Shown: positions 43,403 to 52,975 of the stretch, piece by piece
Layout: every line of letters begins with the position of its first letter
How positions within the stretch are numbered: the first letter of the stretch is position 1
Source: Chitinophaga sp. YR573
GTDB lineage: Bacteria > Bacteroidota > Bacteroidia > Chitinophagales > Chitinophagaceae
Direction: 5' to 3'
Assembly: GCF_900110995.1 (NCBI RefSeq)
Contig: NZ_FOJF01000003.1
Coordinates: 496,001-560,000 of the forward strand
DNA length: 64,000 bases
Program-made: the position numbers and the translations under genes
Notes under the pieces: generated by a model
Databases searched by the model: none
What the model was told of the DNA's origin: nothing
What the model saw: the letters and a program-made list of their open reading frames with translations, nothing else

Positions 43403-45573
43403 TGCACTTTTGTTATTTTAATAGTCTTAACCGAGTTCCTGTAGATTAGTTTCACAAAATAAATACCATTTGGTTCATTTACCAAATCAAAGATGAAACG
43501 GTTACTGCTATTGATACTGGCGGCTGGTTGTTTGGCAACCTGCTGCCCTAAAGTGTTATATAACGCTATATACTGAAGGTTTGCCGGTGGTTCCAGGAAG
43601 GTAATAAACACCTGGTTGGACGTTGGATTTGGCCCAACGGTGTATCCTTTTTCCTTCAGGTAAGGCTGGGTAGCTTTGGTTATCAGGTTGATATTATCCA
43701 GGTAGATATTGTTTTCTGCGTTGCTAACGTTGCGGAATACTACTCGGAACTCACCTTTTTTGATGATAGGCGTGAGGTTCACGGAGTCTCTGCGCCATTC
43801 GGCAGCCGTAGGAACGTATTCTGTGGTAACAGCCTGTTTATGCGTCAGGAAATCCGGGCCCCCTTTCACGTAAAGGCTGTCGAAAGTAATGCCGCAGTCG
43901 GAAGTGGTGAGCACTATCAGGCTGTCCCAGAGGGCGTTCGTACTGGTAGCGCCGGAATAGGAAGCCGAAGCCACATCGAAGAACAGGAATACAGAATCGT
44001 AACCGGAAGGGTTCATGAGGGGCGAGAACAGGTCGTCTACCGCACCATTTGTATCATAAGCCAGGTTATGCATCACTATTGATTTGCTGCCGGATTTAGC
44101 GGCATCAGTAGTCACTTCCCAGGTATAGAGGCCATCGTAATTCTTTATTTCCCAGGCTGTTGGCGGGAAGGTACTGCCTTCAAAACCTTCCGTGAGCGGG
44201 AAAGTACCGTCTGCATAGTATTGGAACGCAACGGAAGCAGTATCGTTGGTAACATCGTCATCTGTCACGCCATTAGGCTGAGAGGTATAAACTTTCAGTA
44301 TATGTGCGCCTTCTCCCGGAGCGGTGTCCGGTAAGTACAGTGTATCTGTTTTAAGGGCGGTCAGGCTGCCTGTCCAGCTGAAGGCATGCGTATCACCATT
44401 GTCTATCTGATAGGTGATAGTAACAGCAGTGAGTTTAGTGAGGCCCATGTTTTTCAGCACGATATACGGTGTGATACTGTTCTCGCAGATCTGTGCTGAA
44501 GGAGAGAGGATGTTTAACACCCGGGCATCGTTAGCGAGCAGGTTAACCGGCTGACAACCATCTGATGTAAGCAGGCTGGCATGGTCTGCATCCAGGGACA
44601 CGCGCATTCTGTCTACCTGTTCAGAGGTGAACAGCAGCATACAGGCATCATCTGAATAGTCCATGTAATTATTGAACATGATACCGGGAGAATCCACGGA
44701 ACACTGGTCTTTTTTAGGGAATACAGGGCAGCCGTAGGTATTGGTACCCTGTAAAGGGGTATCATCGATACCATCATCTGCTGCACAGGCAGATTCATCA
44801 CCCCAGGTATGACGCAGGGTAAAGTAGTGGCCTATTTCATGTACAGCTGTGCGGCCTTTATTATAAGGGGAAGTTGCGGTACCGGTACTGCCAAAGGCAA
44901 CATAATCTACAGCCACCCCTTCCTGGTTGGCAGGATATAAGCCGGGGAAGGTAGCCACACCAAGGTAGTCGCCGGAAAGGTCACATACCCATATATTCAG
45001 GTAACGGGTATTATCCCATATATCAGCGCCTCCGGTGGATGCAAATTTTACAGCCTGAGCTGCATTATCTATCGAAAAGGAATTTTTGGTAGTGGTGACC
45101 CTGTCTATACCATCGGTAGGATTGCCATCGGGTGTGCGTTGTGCCAGGCAAAACTGCAGAGAGGAATTACCTACCAGTGGTTGCCATGCTGCGGGCAGCT
45201 GGGACATATCTGCGTTACCAGCGATATAGTCTTCGTTGAGTGTAGCTATCTGGGAAAGTACCTGCGCATCCGTTACATTGGCCGGGTTCTTCAACACGAT
45301 ATGTACTACTACGGGAATGGTAACGGTACTGTAAGACGTTTTTGCGAGGGCCTTCATCTGCTTCATCCGCAGTGTGGCTTCTCTGAGGCTGGCTTCTTTA
45401 GCCTGTCTTACCTGCAGCAGGGCCGGGTTGGCCTGAATTTGTTGCAGGATAGATGTTTCCGTACCACAATTACGTTGGGCAATAGCGGGTAATACATAGA
45501 AAATAGTCAGGATAAAAAGGGTAAAATTGCGCAATGTTAAAGTTTGTAAGTCAAAAATTCTCAGCTTGCTCAA
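43399..45573 (-). CDS. Secreted M43-family (pappalysin-like) zinc metalloprotease with T9SS sorting domain
   Basis: The 724-residue protein has a Sec signal peptide (FTLFILTIFYVLPAIAQ), a propeptide, and a catalytic domain with VHEIGHYFTLRHTWG, the HExxHxxGxxH-type zinc site, followed by the Cys-rich DDGIDDTP region and a Met-turn (NNYMDYSDDACMLLFT). An Ig-like/CARDB-type domain (about 345-450) and a MAM-like beta-sandwich (about 470-630; GFEGSTFPPTAWE) follow. The last 75 residues (YTVGPNPTSNQVFITF...GIYFVKL...KTIKITKV) are a type A T9SS sorting domain. The start is probably TTG at 45573, as no ATG precedes the signal peptide in frame; a TTG nearer the hydrophobic stretch is possible. A near-consensus TAACTTTC box is at 45586-45593. 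Confidence 0.9.
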   Translation of the reverse strand: MSKLRIFDLQTLTLRNFTLFILTIFYVLPAIAQRNCGTETSILQQIQANPALLQVRQAKEASLREATLRMKQMKALAKTSYSTVTIPVVVHIVLKNPANVTDAQVLSQIATLNEDYIAGNADMSQLPAAWQPLVGNSSLQFCLAQRTPDGNPTDGIDRVTTTKNSFSIDNAAQAVKFASTGGADIWDNTRYLNIWVCDLSGDYLGVATFPGLYPANQEGVAVDYVAFGSTGTATSPYNKGRTAVHEIGHYFTLRHTWGDESACAADDGIDDTPLQGTNTYGCPVFPKKDQCSVDSPGIMFNNYMDYSDDACMLLFTSEQVDRMRVSLDADHASLLTSDGCQPVNLLANDARVLNILSPSAQICENSITPYIVLKNMGLTKLTAVTITYQIDNGDTHAFSWTGSLTALKTDTLYLPDTAPGEGAHILKVYTSQPNGVTDDDVTNDTASVAFQYYADGTFPLTEGFEGSTFPPTAWEIKNYDGLYTWEVTTDAAKSGSKSIVMHNLAYDTNGAVDDLFSPLMNPSGYDSVFLFFDVASASYSGATSTNALWDSLIVLTTSDCGITFDSLYVKGGPDFLTHKQAVTTEYVPTAAEWRRDSVNLTPIIKKGEFRVVFRNVSNAENNIYLDNINLITKATQPYLKEKGYTVGPNPTSNQVFITFLEPPANLQYIALYNTLGQQVAKQPAASINSSNRFIFDLVNEPNGIYFVKLIYRNSVKTIKITKVQ

Positions 45574-45734
45574 ATGATTTCCGGGGAAAGTTACAATCTC
45601 TTTGCCAGATCCCCTATAGAGAATCTACGAAAAGGAGTATTCCGGCAGTCAATTGATATTAAAACAAATTGAACTACAAGATTAAACGCAAATTGTATGA
45701 TTTTCTTATTATAGGAGGAGTATTAATATTGCAC

Positions 45735-45742
45735 TATTTTTG
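45735..45742 (+). promoter_or_regulatory. -7 box (TATTTTTG) of the type-B T9SS gene
   Basis: TATTTTTG matches TAnnTTTG and lies 48 nt before the ATG at 45791; no TTG at the -33 distance. Confidence 0.45.
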
Positions 45743-45790
45743 AAGAGCGGACACAATATCTAACAGATCCTGCCAGTACTCCCTTATATC

Positions 45791-48436
45791 ATGAATAGAT
45801 TCTTACTGTGCATTTTTATATACCCCACTGTTTTTATTGCTAAATCGTATGCCCAGGCCAGTTTCACGGCTCCTGATACGATATGTGTAAATAGCCCTGT
45901 CACGATACAGAATACTTCAGTAGGTGCATCTACGTATTTCTGGAATTTCTGCTCAGGAGGTTTATATGGAACACCGGATTTAACAAACCTTGGTAATGTA
46001 GGCAATGCGCAGAATCTCTCTACTTTCATGGTTACGGCAAAAGATGGGAATAACTACTATGGTTTTATTACCAACAATGGAACTGCGTCCTTACTACGAC
46101 TGGATTTTGGTACTAACTTACTCAATACGCCTACCGTAACCAACATGGGTAGTTTCGGCGGAACGATACCAATTAATACTGAAGGTTTACAGGTAGTAAA
46201 GGATGTGGACGGATGGCATGTGATTATAGTGGGAGGTGCCACTGTGGCTGCTGCTGCCATTATGAAACTGGATTTTGGGGCATCTCTTTCCAATAACAGC
46301 CCGGTAGCTACCAACTGGGGGAATATAGGCGGATTGAATTACCCGGTAGATCTTTATCTTTTTCAGGATGGGGGTAACTGGTATGGACTCACAGTCAATT
46401 TTTATAATAATACAGTTACCCGTTTTGCATTTGGCCCTAATTTCCGGAATCCACCGGTGGGTACAAACCTGGGTGGAGTAGGAGGGGTGAATATGCCAAC
46501 CGGTATTTCTGCCATACAGGAAAATGGGAAATGGTATGTTTTTGTGGCGAATGAAGTAGACAATTCAGTATCCAGGCTTGATTTTGGTAACTCACTCACG
46601 AATACGCCTACAGGTGTAAAACTGACAAATCCTGCACTGAGTGGCCCAAGAGATTTGTGTGTTATACATGATTGCGGAGGCATCTTTGCACTGGTGGTGA
46701 ATAACTTTTCCAATGAGCTGGTAAGGCTTGATTTTAATTCGGATATTACCAGTAATCCAACAGCCGTTTCATTGGGCAATGGAGGCAATCTGAGTTTCCC
46801 GCATTCCATTTCCACCATCTTCAGGGAAGGAAATAACCTGTATGCTTTTATTACCAATATCAACAATAATACGATTACCCGGCTGGTATTCAAGAGCTGC
46901 ACCAGTTCCAGTATTGGCTCTTCTACACAGGCGGTGGTGCCCGCTGTTTCATATAATACGGCAGGTATTTATACAGTGAATCTGCTAACGAATGAATCCT
47001 TACCCAATCAAACTACTTATTGTAAGAACATTGTTGTGATGCCTGTCCTGGCGGTTGACCTGGGGAATGATAAAGAGATTTGCGGAGGTACAACTTTAAT
47101 GCTGGACGCAGGTTCTCCGGGTAACAGGTACCTGTGGAATACAGGCGCTACCACACAAACGATTTCGGTGACAACATCCGGTACTTACAGTGTCACTGTC
47201 ACTAATGGCGGTTGTTCAGCAACTGATATGATTAAAGTAACTGTTTCTGCTCCTATGAGCCTGAACACACCTGTGGTCACAAATGCTGATTGCGGCATTC
47301 TTTATGGAAAGATAGAAGTGCATCCAACAGGTGGTACGCGGCCTTATACTTATTACGTAAATGGAACAAACAGAAACAGTGATTCTGTTTATAGTCAGCT
47401 TACACCAGGGAATTATACAGTGAGAGTAGTGGATGCAAAAGGTTGCGAAGTATCGATGCCACTGACTATTACCGGGAAGGATATTATGGGGGCAACAGGT
47501 AACGGTATTTCACCTACCTGTTACGGTGTGACTGATGGTACTATTACTATCCAGGTGCAGAGTGGTGCCCCGCCTTTTGAATATGCGATTGCAGGACAGG
47601 CATATCAGTCCGGTGCTTCGTTTACAGGCCTTGGTAGCGGGACGTATAAAGTGTATGCCCGCAATGCTGTTTGTATAGATAGTGTGGAGGTAACATTGAC
47701 TGCGCCGGCAGTACTTATAGCTAATGTAACCACAGATGATGAGACTTGTGAAAGAGGGAATGGAAAGGCCACTGTTAATGTAACAGGCGGCACTATTCCT
47801 TACAATATTTATTGGGATAATGTACTGCAAAATACTAATGTAGTAACAGGATTATCGAAAGGTAATTATACATTGTCTGTAACAGATGTCAATAGTTGTA
47901 ATACCGGTTCAACTATTGATATCAATAATATCAATCCTCCTCCTGTTCATATTACCAATCATGATACAACAGTTAATATAGGAGATATTGTGGCGTTACA
48001 TGCTGTGAATGCGGTAGATTACCAATGGACCCCTGCGGAAGGATTAAGCTGTACGGATTGTCCTTCTCCTTTTGCTCAGCCCTTAACACCTACTACTTAT
48101 ATTGTGCAGACAGTCACCGGGTTAAATTGTGTACCTGCGGATACGGTCACTATCAACCTTACTTATAATCGTTCTTTATATGCTCCCAATGCCTTTTCTC
48201 CGAATGGAGATGGAGTGAATGATGTATTCCGTGTAAAGGGGAAAGGAGTGGCTTATTATAGTATGACGATCTATAACCGCTGGGGAGGGTTCGTTTACCA
48301 AACCAGTGATATGAACAAGGGTTGGGATGGGGTGTTGCAGGAAGTAGGAGGATATGTGTATGTAATAGAGTATGCCTTTTATGGCAAGGAATCTACCAGG
48401 CTGAAGCAAAAAGGAACGGTAGCCCTGGTAAGATAA
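45791..48436 (+). CDS. Secreted surface protein with beta-propeller, PKD/Ig repeats and CHU_C (T9SS type B) domain
   Basis: The 881-residue protein has a Sec signal peptide (NRFLLCIFIYPTVFIAKSYA). Its PKD-like domain seems split: the first half (APDTICVNSPVTIQNTSVGASTYFW) is at residues 25-52, then comes a propeller of about six repeats (N.LTR.DFG..L.NTP...NLG..GG, about 55-375), and the second PKD half (VSYNTAGIYTVNLL) resumes near 390. Ig-like and SprB-type repeats follow (LDAGSPGNRYLWNTGATTQTI; VTNADCGILYGKIEVHPTGGTRPYTY), with the final 90 residues (YAPNAFSPNGDGVNDVFRVKG...NRWGGFVYQ..D...GWDG) forming the gliding-motility-associated CHU_C domain. That domain directs type B T9SS export and surface anchoring. 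A foldback element follows the stop. Confidence 0.9.
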   Translation: MNRFLLCIFIYPTVFIAKSYAQASFTAPDTICVNSPVTIQNTSVGASTYFWNFCSGGLYGTPDLTNLGNVGNAQNLSTFMVTAKDGNNYYGFITNNGTASLLRLDFGTNLLNTPTVTNMGSFGGTIPINTEGLQVVKDVDGWHVIIVGGATVAAAAIMKLDFGASLSNNSPVATNWGNIGGLNYPVDLYLFQDGGNWYGLTVNFYNNTVTRFAFGPNFRNPPVGTNLGGVGGVNMPTGISAIQENGKWYVFVANEVDNSVSRLDFGNSLTNTPTGVKLTNPALSGPRDLCVIHDCGGIFALVVNNFSNELVRLDFNSDITSNPTAVSLGNGGNLSFPHSISTIFREGNNLYAFITNINNNTITRLVFKSCTSSSIGSSTQAVVPAVSYNTAGIYTVNLLTNESLPNQTTYCKNIVVMPVLAVDLGNDKEICGGTTLMLDAGSPGNRYLWNTGATTQTISVTTSGTYSVTVTNGGCSATDMIKVTVSAPMSLNTPVVTNADCGILYGKIEVHPTGGTRPYTYYVNGTNRNSDSVYSQLTPGNYTVRVVDAKGCEVSMPLTITGKDIMGATGNGISPTCYGVTDGTITIQVQSGAPPFEYAIAGQAYQSGASFTGLGSGTYKVYARNAVCIDSVEVTLTAPAVLIANVTTDDETCERGNGKATVNVTGGTIPYNIYWDNVLQNTNVVTGLSKGNYTLSVTDVNSCNTGSTIDINNINPPPVHITNHDTTVNIGDIVALHAVNAVDYQWTPAEGLSCTDCPSPFAQPLTPTTYIVQTVTGLNCVPADTVTINLTYNRSLYAPNAFSPNGDGVNDVFRVKGKGVAYYSMTIYNRWGGFVYQTSDMNKGWDGVLQEVGGYVYVIEYAFYGKESTRLKQKGTVALVR

Positions 48437-48642
48437 AACTCAGTTAGATTACATCATCTTCGCGTCAGATGTTATTGCTCATAAATACACCTTATCTGAC
48501 GTGAATATTAGGTGAAGTTAAATTGAAAAATAAATTCTGAACCCATATTCCAAAGCTAAATCAGAGAACTAAACAGTCAGATCCAGTGTATTTATGAGCA
48601 ATAACATCTGGTAATCTAGCATCAAACCCTGGTAAGATAAAA
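48423..48642. repeat. Foldback (MITE-like) element flanked by 16-bp direct repeats
   Basis: CCCTGGTAAGATAAAA occurs at 48423-48438 (the last codons and stop of the upstream gene) and again at 48627-48642. Between them lie long inverted arms: 48466-48490 is the perfect reverse complement of 48586-48610 (25 bp). Outside this, TAGATTAC (48445-48452) matches GTAATCTA (48611-48618), and inside it ATCTGAC (48494-48500) matches GTCAGAT (48576-48582). The insertion would have split the gene end from its terminator at 48643-48670 while regenerating the stop. No transposase is present. Direct-repeat slippage is an alternative origin. Confidence 0.8.
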
Positions 48643-48670
48643 AAAGCGCCCCGGTTATCCGGGGCGCTTT
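48643..48670. terminator. Bidirectional terminator between the type-B T9SS gene and trxA
   Basis: AAAGCGCCCCGG, loop TTAT, CCGGGGCGCTTT, a perfect 12-bp stem with an A-run on the left, which is a T-run for trxA. It lies 21 bp after the trxA stop. Confidence 0.92.
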
Positions 48671-48691
48671 CATATATAATTATATGATTTA

Positions 48692-49009
48692 TTACAGATT
48701 AGACTGTATTTTCTTTTCGAGTACAGATCTTGGTACTGCACCAACCTGTTTGTCAACCACCTGACCACCTTTAATGAAAAGGATAGCCGGAATGCTGGTG
48801 ATGCCATAGTTGATAGACAGCTGAGGATTCTGGTCCACATTTACTTTACCAACGTTTATCTGACCTGCGTAATCTTTAGACAGTTCTTCGATAACCGGAC
48901 CGATAGCGCGACAAGGACCACACCATTCTGCCCAGAAATCGATCACGCTCAATTTATCTGAGCTTAACACTTCCGTCTGGAAGTTCGAATCTGTGAATTC
49001 TAATGCCAT
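48692..49009 (-). CDS. trxA: Thioredoxin
   Basis: The 105-residue protein is a cytoplasmic disulfide reductase with the active site WAEWCGPCR (Cys30 and Cys33), preceded by the VIDFWA strand, and the cis-Pro loop ITSIPAILFIKGG near residues 72-84. Length and all landmarks are those of a housekeeping thioredoxin. It is transcribed away from dnaE's end with 138 bp between the genes, both on the minus strand, so it may be read from its own promoter; none is clear. Confidence 0.96.
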   Translation of the reverse strand: MALEFTDSNFQTEVLSSDKLSVIDFWAEWCGPCRAIGPVIEELSKDYAGQINVGKVNVDQNPQLSINYGITSIPAILFIKGGQVVDKQVGAVPRSVLEKKIQSNL

Positions 49010-49147
49010 GATATTTTAATTTATGATTGTTGTTATTCAATTTGTAATTACTATACTTCAAGAATTAAACCGAATCCATTCTACTGCTCTTTTGACATGC
49101 TGGTTTCGAATCAAATACATGCTGCAAGGTAAAGCTTTTTTGATCCC

Positions 49148-52100
49148 CTACTTATTGATTGTCTCTATATAAATATCGATATCCCGCTGTTGGGTCAGAT
49201 AGTGTGCCAGCTCATCATTCATCTCTATATGTTTGTTGAATGTGTGCAGTTTCACGGCCATATCCTTGTCCCTGTCTATCAGTTGCAGGTACAATTCACT
49301 GGCACCGGGATATTTGGCGATATTGTCTACAATAAAATCAACGAATTCGCGGGTAATAAACTTAGGCATTGTCACTAAACCTACCTTCTTGGTATGCGTT
49401 TTCTTTACTTCCTGTAATAACTGGATCCCGTTTACTTTGAATTCATACTCGGCATCATTGAAACGTTTTGCCTTAAATCCACCATTTACGAACAGGCAAA
49501 GTCCTGTTTTCAGGTAGGGTGCAAAGCGGATAAAGTCCTCACTCCAAAGGGCAAATTCGAACTTGCCGGAGTAATCCTCTATCGTCATAATGCCAAATTG
49601 GCGGTTGTTTCTGGAGATCCTTTCCTGGGCACCGGTAACGTATACCGCCAGGCGGAAATTCCTTTCCCTGCCTGCACGGGCATTGCCCGGAGTGGCCAGA
49701 TCGGCCTGGTATTCTACCAGGTCCTGTACGGTGTTCATGTTATAGAAACGGCTCTCAAAGCGGTAATCATCCAATGGATGGCCGGAAATGTAGATACCGG
49801 TTACTTCTCTTTCATTATTCAGTTTCAGGATCAAAGGCCATGGATCGCAAGGTGGGATCTTTGGTGGCTCTACGTCCGGTAAATCATCAGCACCAAACAG
49901 GCTACCAACAGAATTGGAGCCGGCAGCCACCTGGTTCCCGAATTTCACGATCTTGTCCAGGCCGGTGCTGGTATCATTCTCCGGTTTGAAAAAGTACTGT
50001 GCACGGTGCAGGGCAGGGAAGCAGTCGAAAGCGCCGGACATGGCCAGGGCTTCCAGTGATTTCTTGTTCACTGCACGCTGGTTCACACGTTTGATCATCT
50101 CAAAGATGTTCTGGTAGTTACCGTTTTTGCGTTCTTCCAGGATGTTTTCCACGGCAGCTTCACCCACACCTTTCAAACCTGCCAGTCCGAAACGGATCTG
50201 ACCCTGTTTGTTCACGGCAAACCCTTTGAAGGACTCGTTCACATCCGGTGGTAATACGTCTATGCCCATTCTCTTCGCTTCTTCCATGAAGAAGGTGATC
50301 TTTTCAATGTTGCTGGCACAGTTCAGAACTGCCGCCATATATTCAGCAGGGTAGTGTGCTTTGAGGTAGCCGGTCTGGTAGGCCACAAAGGCATAACAGG
50401 TGGAGTGGGATTTGTTGAAGGCATAGGATGCGAACGCTTCCCAGTCGGTCCATATCTTATCACAGATCTTCAGGTCATGCCCGTTAGCGGCACATCCTTC
50501 CATGAACTGTTTCTTCATTTTATCCATCACGGCCTTCTGCTTCTTACCCATCGCCTTACGGAGAACGTCGGCGTCTCCTTTGGAGAAGTTGGCCAGTTTC
50601 TGGCTCAGCAGCATCAGCTGTTCCTGGTATACGGTGATCCCGTAGGTATCGTTAAGGTATTCTTCCAGTTCCGGCAGGTCGTATGCGGTTTCTTCCAACC
50701 CGAGTTTACGCTTGATAAACAGGGGGATGTACTCTATAGGACCCGGACGGTACAGGGCGTTCATGGCGATTAAGTCATCGAACCTGTCGGGTTTCAGTTC
50801 ACGCAGGTATTTCTGCATTCCCGGAGACTCAAACTGGAACGTGGCGTTGGTTTCACCTTTCTGATAGAGTTCGTATGTTTTGACGTCGTCCAGCGGGATA
50901 TCATCAATGGAGATCTCTATCCCATGGTTCATTTTGATGAGTTCAAGGGCGCCTTTGATAATGGTGAGGGTCTTCAGACCCAGGAAGTCCATTTTGATAA
51001 CGCCGGCGCTCTCGATGATACTACCTTCAAACTGTGTCACCAGCAGATCGGAGTCTTTGGCGGTAGACACGGGGATAAGGTCGTAGAGGTCCTGCGGAGC
51101 GATGATGATACCCGCTGCGTGGATACCCGTGTTACGCACAGAGCCTTCCAGTACGCAGGCTTCCCGTAATACTTCCCCCTGCAGGTCATCTCCTTTGATC
51201 AGTTCCCGCAGTTTACGCACGTTTTCCATGTCTTCCGGTCCCAGACCTTCTTTCTCCACCAGGCTTTTATCCCCTTCCATCGGAGCGTTGAAGAGACGGG
51301 CCAGCTGGATACCCGGTTTATCCGGAACCATCTTAGCCAGTATATTGGATTCTATCAAAGGAAGGTCCATTACACGCGCCACGTCTTTGATACTCATTTT
51401 GGCAGCCATGGTACCATAGGTAATGATCTGTGCTACCTGGTTTTTACCATATTTCTGTACAACGTAGTCAATTACTTTCTGGCGGCCTTCATCATCGAAG
51501 TCCGTATCGATATCCGGCATGCTTTTACGTTCCGGGTTCAGGAAACGCTCAAACAGCAGGTTATATTTAATAGGATCTATATTGGTGATACCGATGCAGT
51601 ATGCCACGGCAGAACCTGCCGCAGATCCACGGCCAGGGCCTATGAATACGCCGAGGTCGCGCCCGGCTTTGATAAAGTCGGATACGATGAGGAAGTAACC
51701 CGCAAATCCCATCTTTTCAATAACGTCCAGTTCAAAGTTGATCCTTTCTTCTACTTCGGCAGTCATTTCACTATAGCGCAGACGGGCGCCTTCCATGGTG
51801 AGGTGACGCAGGTACTGGTCCTGTGTAAAGAATCCCGCAGGAATAGGGAAGTTGGGCAGCAGAATATCTCTTTTTAAATCGAGTAATTCTACTTTATCAA
51901 CTATCTCATTGGTATTATCAATAGCCTGTGGCAGATCACTGAAAAGAGCGGTCATCTCTTCAGTTGTCTTGAAATAGAACTGATCGTTATAGAAAGCGAA
52001 ACGTTTGTTTTTAACGGATACATCATCATCAGAGAAATCCTTCATACTCGGTGTACTCTTTTTCTCACCGGTATTGATACAAAGCAGGATATCGTGTGCG

Positions 52101-52783
52101 TTGGCATCAGCCTGATCAACATAGTGGGAGTCGTTGGAAGCTATGATCTTCACATTGTGTTTGTGAGCGAATTTCACCAGTGACTCATTCACTTTGATCT
52201 GTTCCGGAATACCATGGCGTTGCAGTTCCACATAATAATCTTCTCCGAAGATATCCAGCCACCATTTGAATTCATCCTCACCGGCTTCTTCTCCTTTTTT
52301 AAGGATAGTACGGGGTACGGAAGCACCTAAACAGCAGGTGGTCGCTATCAGTCCTTTATGATATTCTACGATCAGCTTTTTATCTATACGGGGATATTTA
52401 CCGTACAGGCCTTCCATGTATCCCAGGGAGCATAATTTGATGAGGTTACGGTAACCTTCATCGTTTTTTGCCAGGAGTACCTGGTGATTACGGATATCTT
52501 TTTCTTCACGGGTGAAGGCACGTTTAAAGCGATCTTCCACCACATAAAATTCGCAGCCTACAATAGGCTTTACTTTCAGGCGTTTATCCTTTGGATCTTC
52601 CGGATTCAGTTTATTGTTATACGCCTCTGCCACAAACTGGAATACACCAAACATATTCCCGTGATCTGTGATAGCAAGGGCCGGCTGATTGCTGGACATC
52701 GCTTTCTTGTACAGGGATTTAATGTCTGCCGCACCATCCAGCAGGGAGTATTGAGTATGAACGTGTAAGTGAGAGAAAACCAT
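49148..52783 (-). CDS. dnaE: DNA polymerase III subunit alpha
   Basis: The 1211-residue replicative polymerase has an N-terminal PHP domain (FSHLHVHTQYSLLDGA, metal ligands kept), the C-family palm with MPDIDTDFDDEGRQ carrying two catalytic Asp residues (about 415-430), a helix-hairpin region, and a C-terminal OB-fold (VTGIYISGHPLDDY; GIMTIEDYSGKFEFALW). It acts in the cytoplasm in the polymerase III holoenzyme; the retained PHP His residues may allow intrinsic proofreading as known for some bacteria (inference). Length is typical of Bacteroidota DnaE. Confidence 0.97.
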   Translation of the reverse strand: MVFSHLHVHTQYSLLDGAADIKSLYKKAMSSNQPALAITDHGNMFGVFQFVAEAYNNKLNPEDPKDKRLKVKPIVGCEFYVVEDRFKRAFTREEKDIRNHQVLLAKNDEGYRNLIKLCSLGYMEGLYGKYPRIDKKLIVEYHKGLIATTCCLGASVPRTILKKGEEAGEDEFKWWLDIFGEDYYVELQRHGIPEQIKVNESLVKFAHKHNVKIIASNDSHYVDQADANAHDILLCINTGEKKSTPSMKDFSDDDVSVKNKRFAFYNDQFYFKTTEEMTALFSDLPQAIDNTNEIVDKVELLDLKRDILLPNFPIPAGFFTQDQYLRHLTMEGARLRYSEMTAEVEERINFELDVIEKMGFAGYFLIVSDFIKAGRDLGVFIGPGRGSAAGSAVAYCIGITNIDPIKYNLLFERFLNPERKSMPDIDTDFDDEGRQKVIDYVVQKYGKNQVAQIITYGTMAAKMSIKDVARVMDLPLIESNILAKMVPDKPGIQLARLFNAPMEGDKSLVEKEGLGPEDMENVRKLRELIKGDDLQGEVLREACVLEGSVRNTGIHAAGIIIAPQDLYDLIPVSTAKDSDLLVTQFEGSIIESAGVIKMDFLGLKTLTIIKGALELIKMNHGIEISIDDIPLDDVKTYELYQKGETNATFQFESPGMQKYLRELKPDRFDDLIAMNALYRPGPIEYIPLFIKRKLGLEETAYDLPELEEYLNDTYGITVYQEQLMLLSQKLANFSKGDADVLRKAMGKKQKAVMDKMKKQFMEGCAANGHDLKICDKIWTDWEAFASYAFNKSHSTCYAFVAYQTGYLKAHYPAEYMAAVLNCASNIEKITFFMEEAKRMGIDVLPPDVNESFKGFAVNKQGQIRFGLAGLKGVGEAAVENILEERKNGNYQNIFEMIKRVNQRAVNKKSLEALAMSGAFDCFPALHRAQYFFKPENDTSTGLDKIVKFGNQVAAGSNSVGSLFGADDLPDVEPPKIPPCDPWPLILKLNNEREVTGIYISGHPLDDYRFESRFYNMNTVQDLVEYQADLATPGNARAGRERNFRLAVYVTGAQERISRNNRQFGIMTIEDYSGKFEFALWSEDFIRFAPYLKTGLCLFVNGGFKAKRFNDAEYEFKVNGIQLLQEVKKTHTKKVGLVTMPKFITREFVDFIVDNIAKYPGASELYLQLIDRDKDMAVKLHTFNKHIEMNDELAHYLTQQRDIDIYIETINK

Positions 52784-52975
52784 CCTGCAAAAGTCCGATA
52801 CTTAGAGCAGAATAAAAATTGACAGAATGTAAAATTATCCACAATGGTGCATAACAAATGAATTAGTCAGTTTCGTTAACTATCTATCTGCTGTTATCCA
52901 ACCTTTTATATTGTGATATTATAAAAAACGATTATTTTTAGTAACTTGGCTCAAATTTTAACCAAGCAGGGATTT

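Noticed and set aside
49095..49130. Sequence resembling a tRNA T-loop (GGTTTCGAATC)
   Set aside because: No acceptor, D or anticodon stems can be drawn around it.
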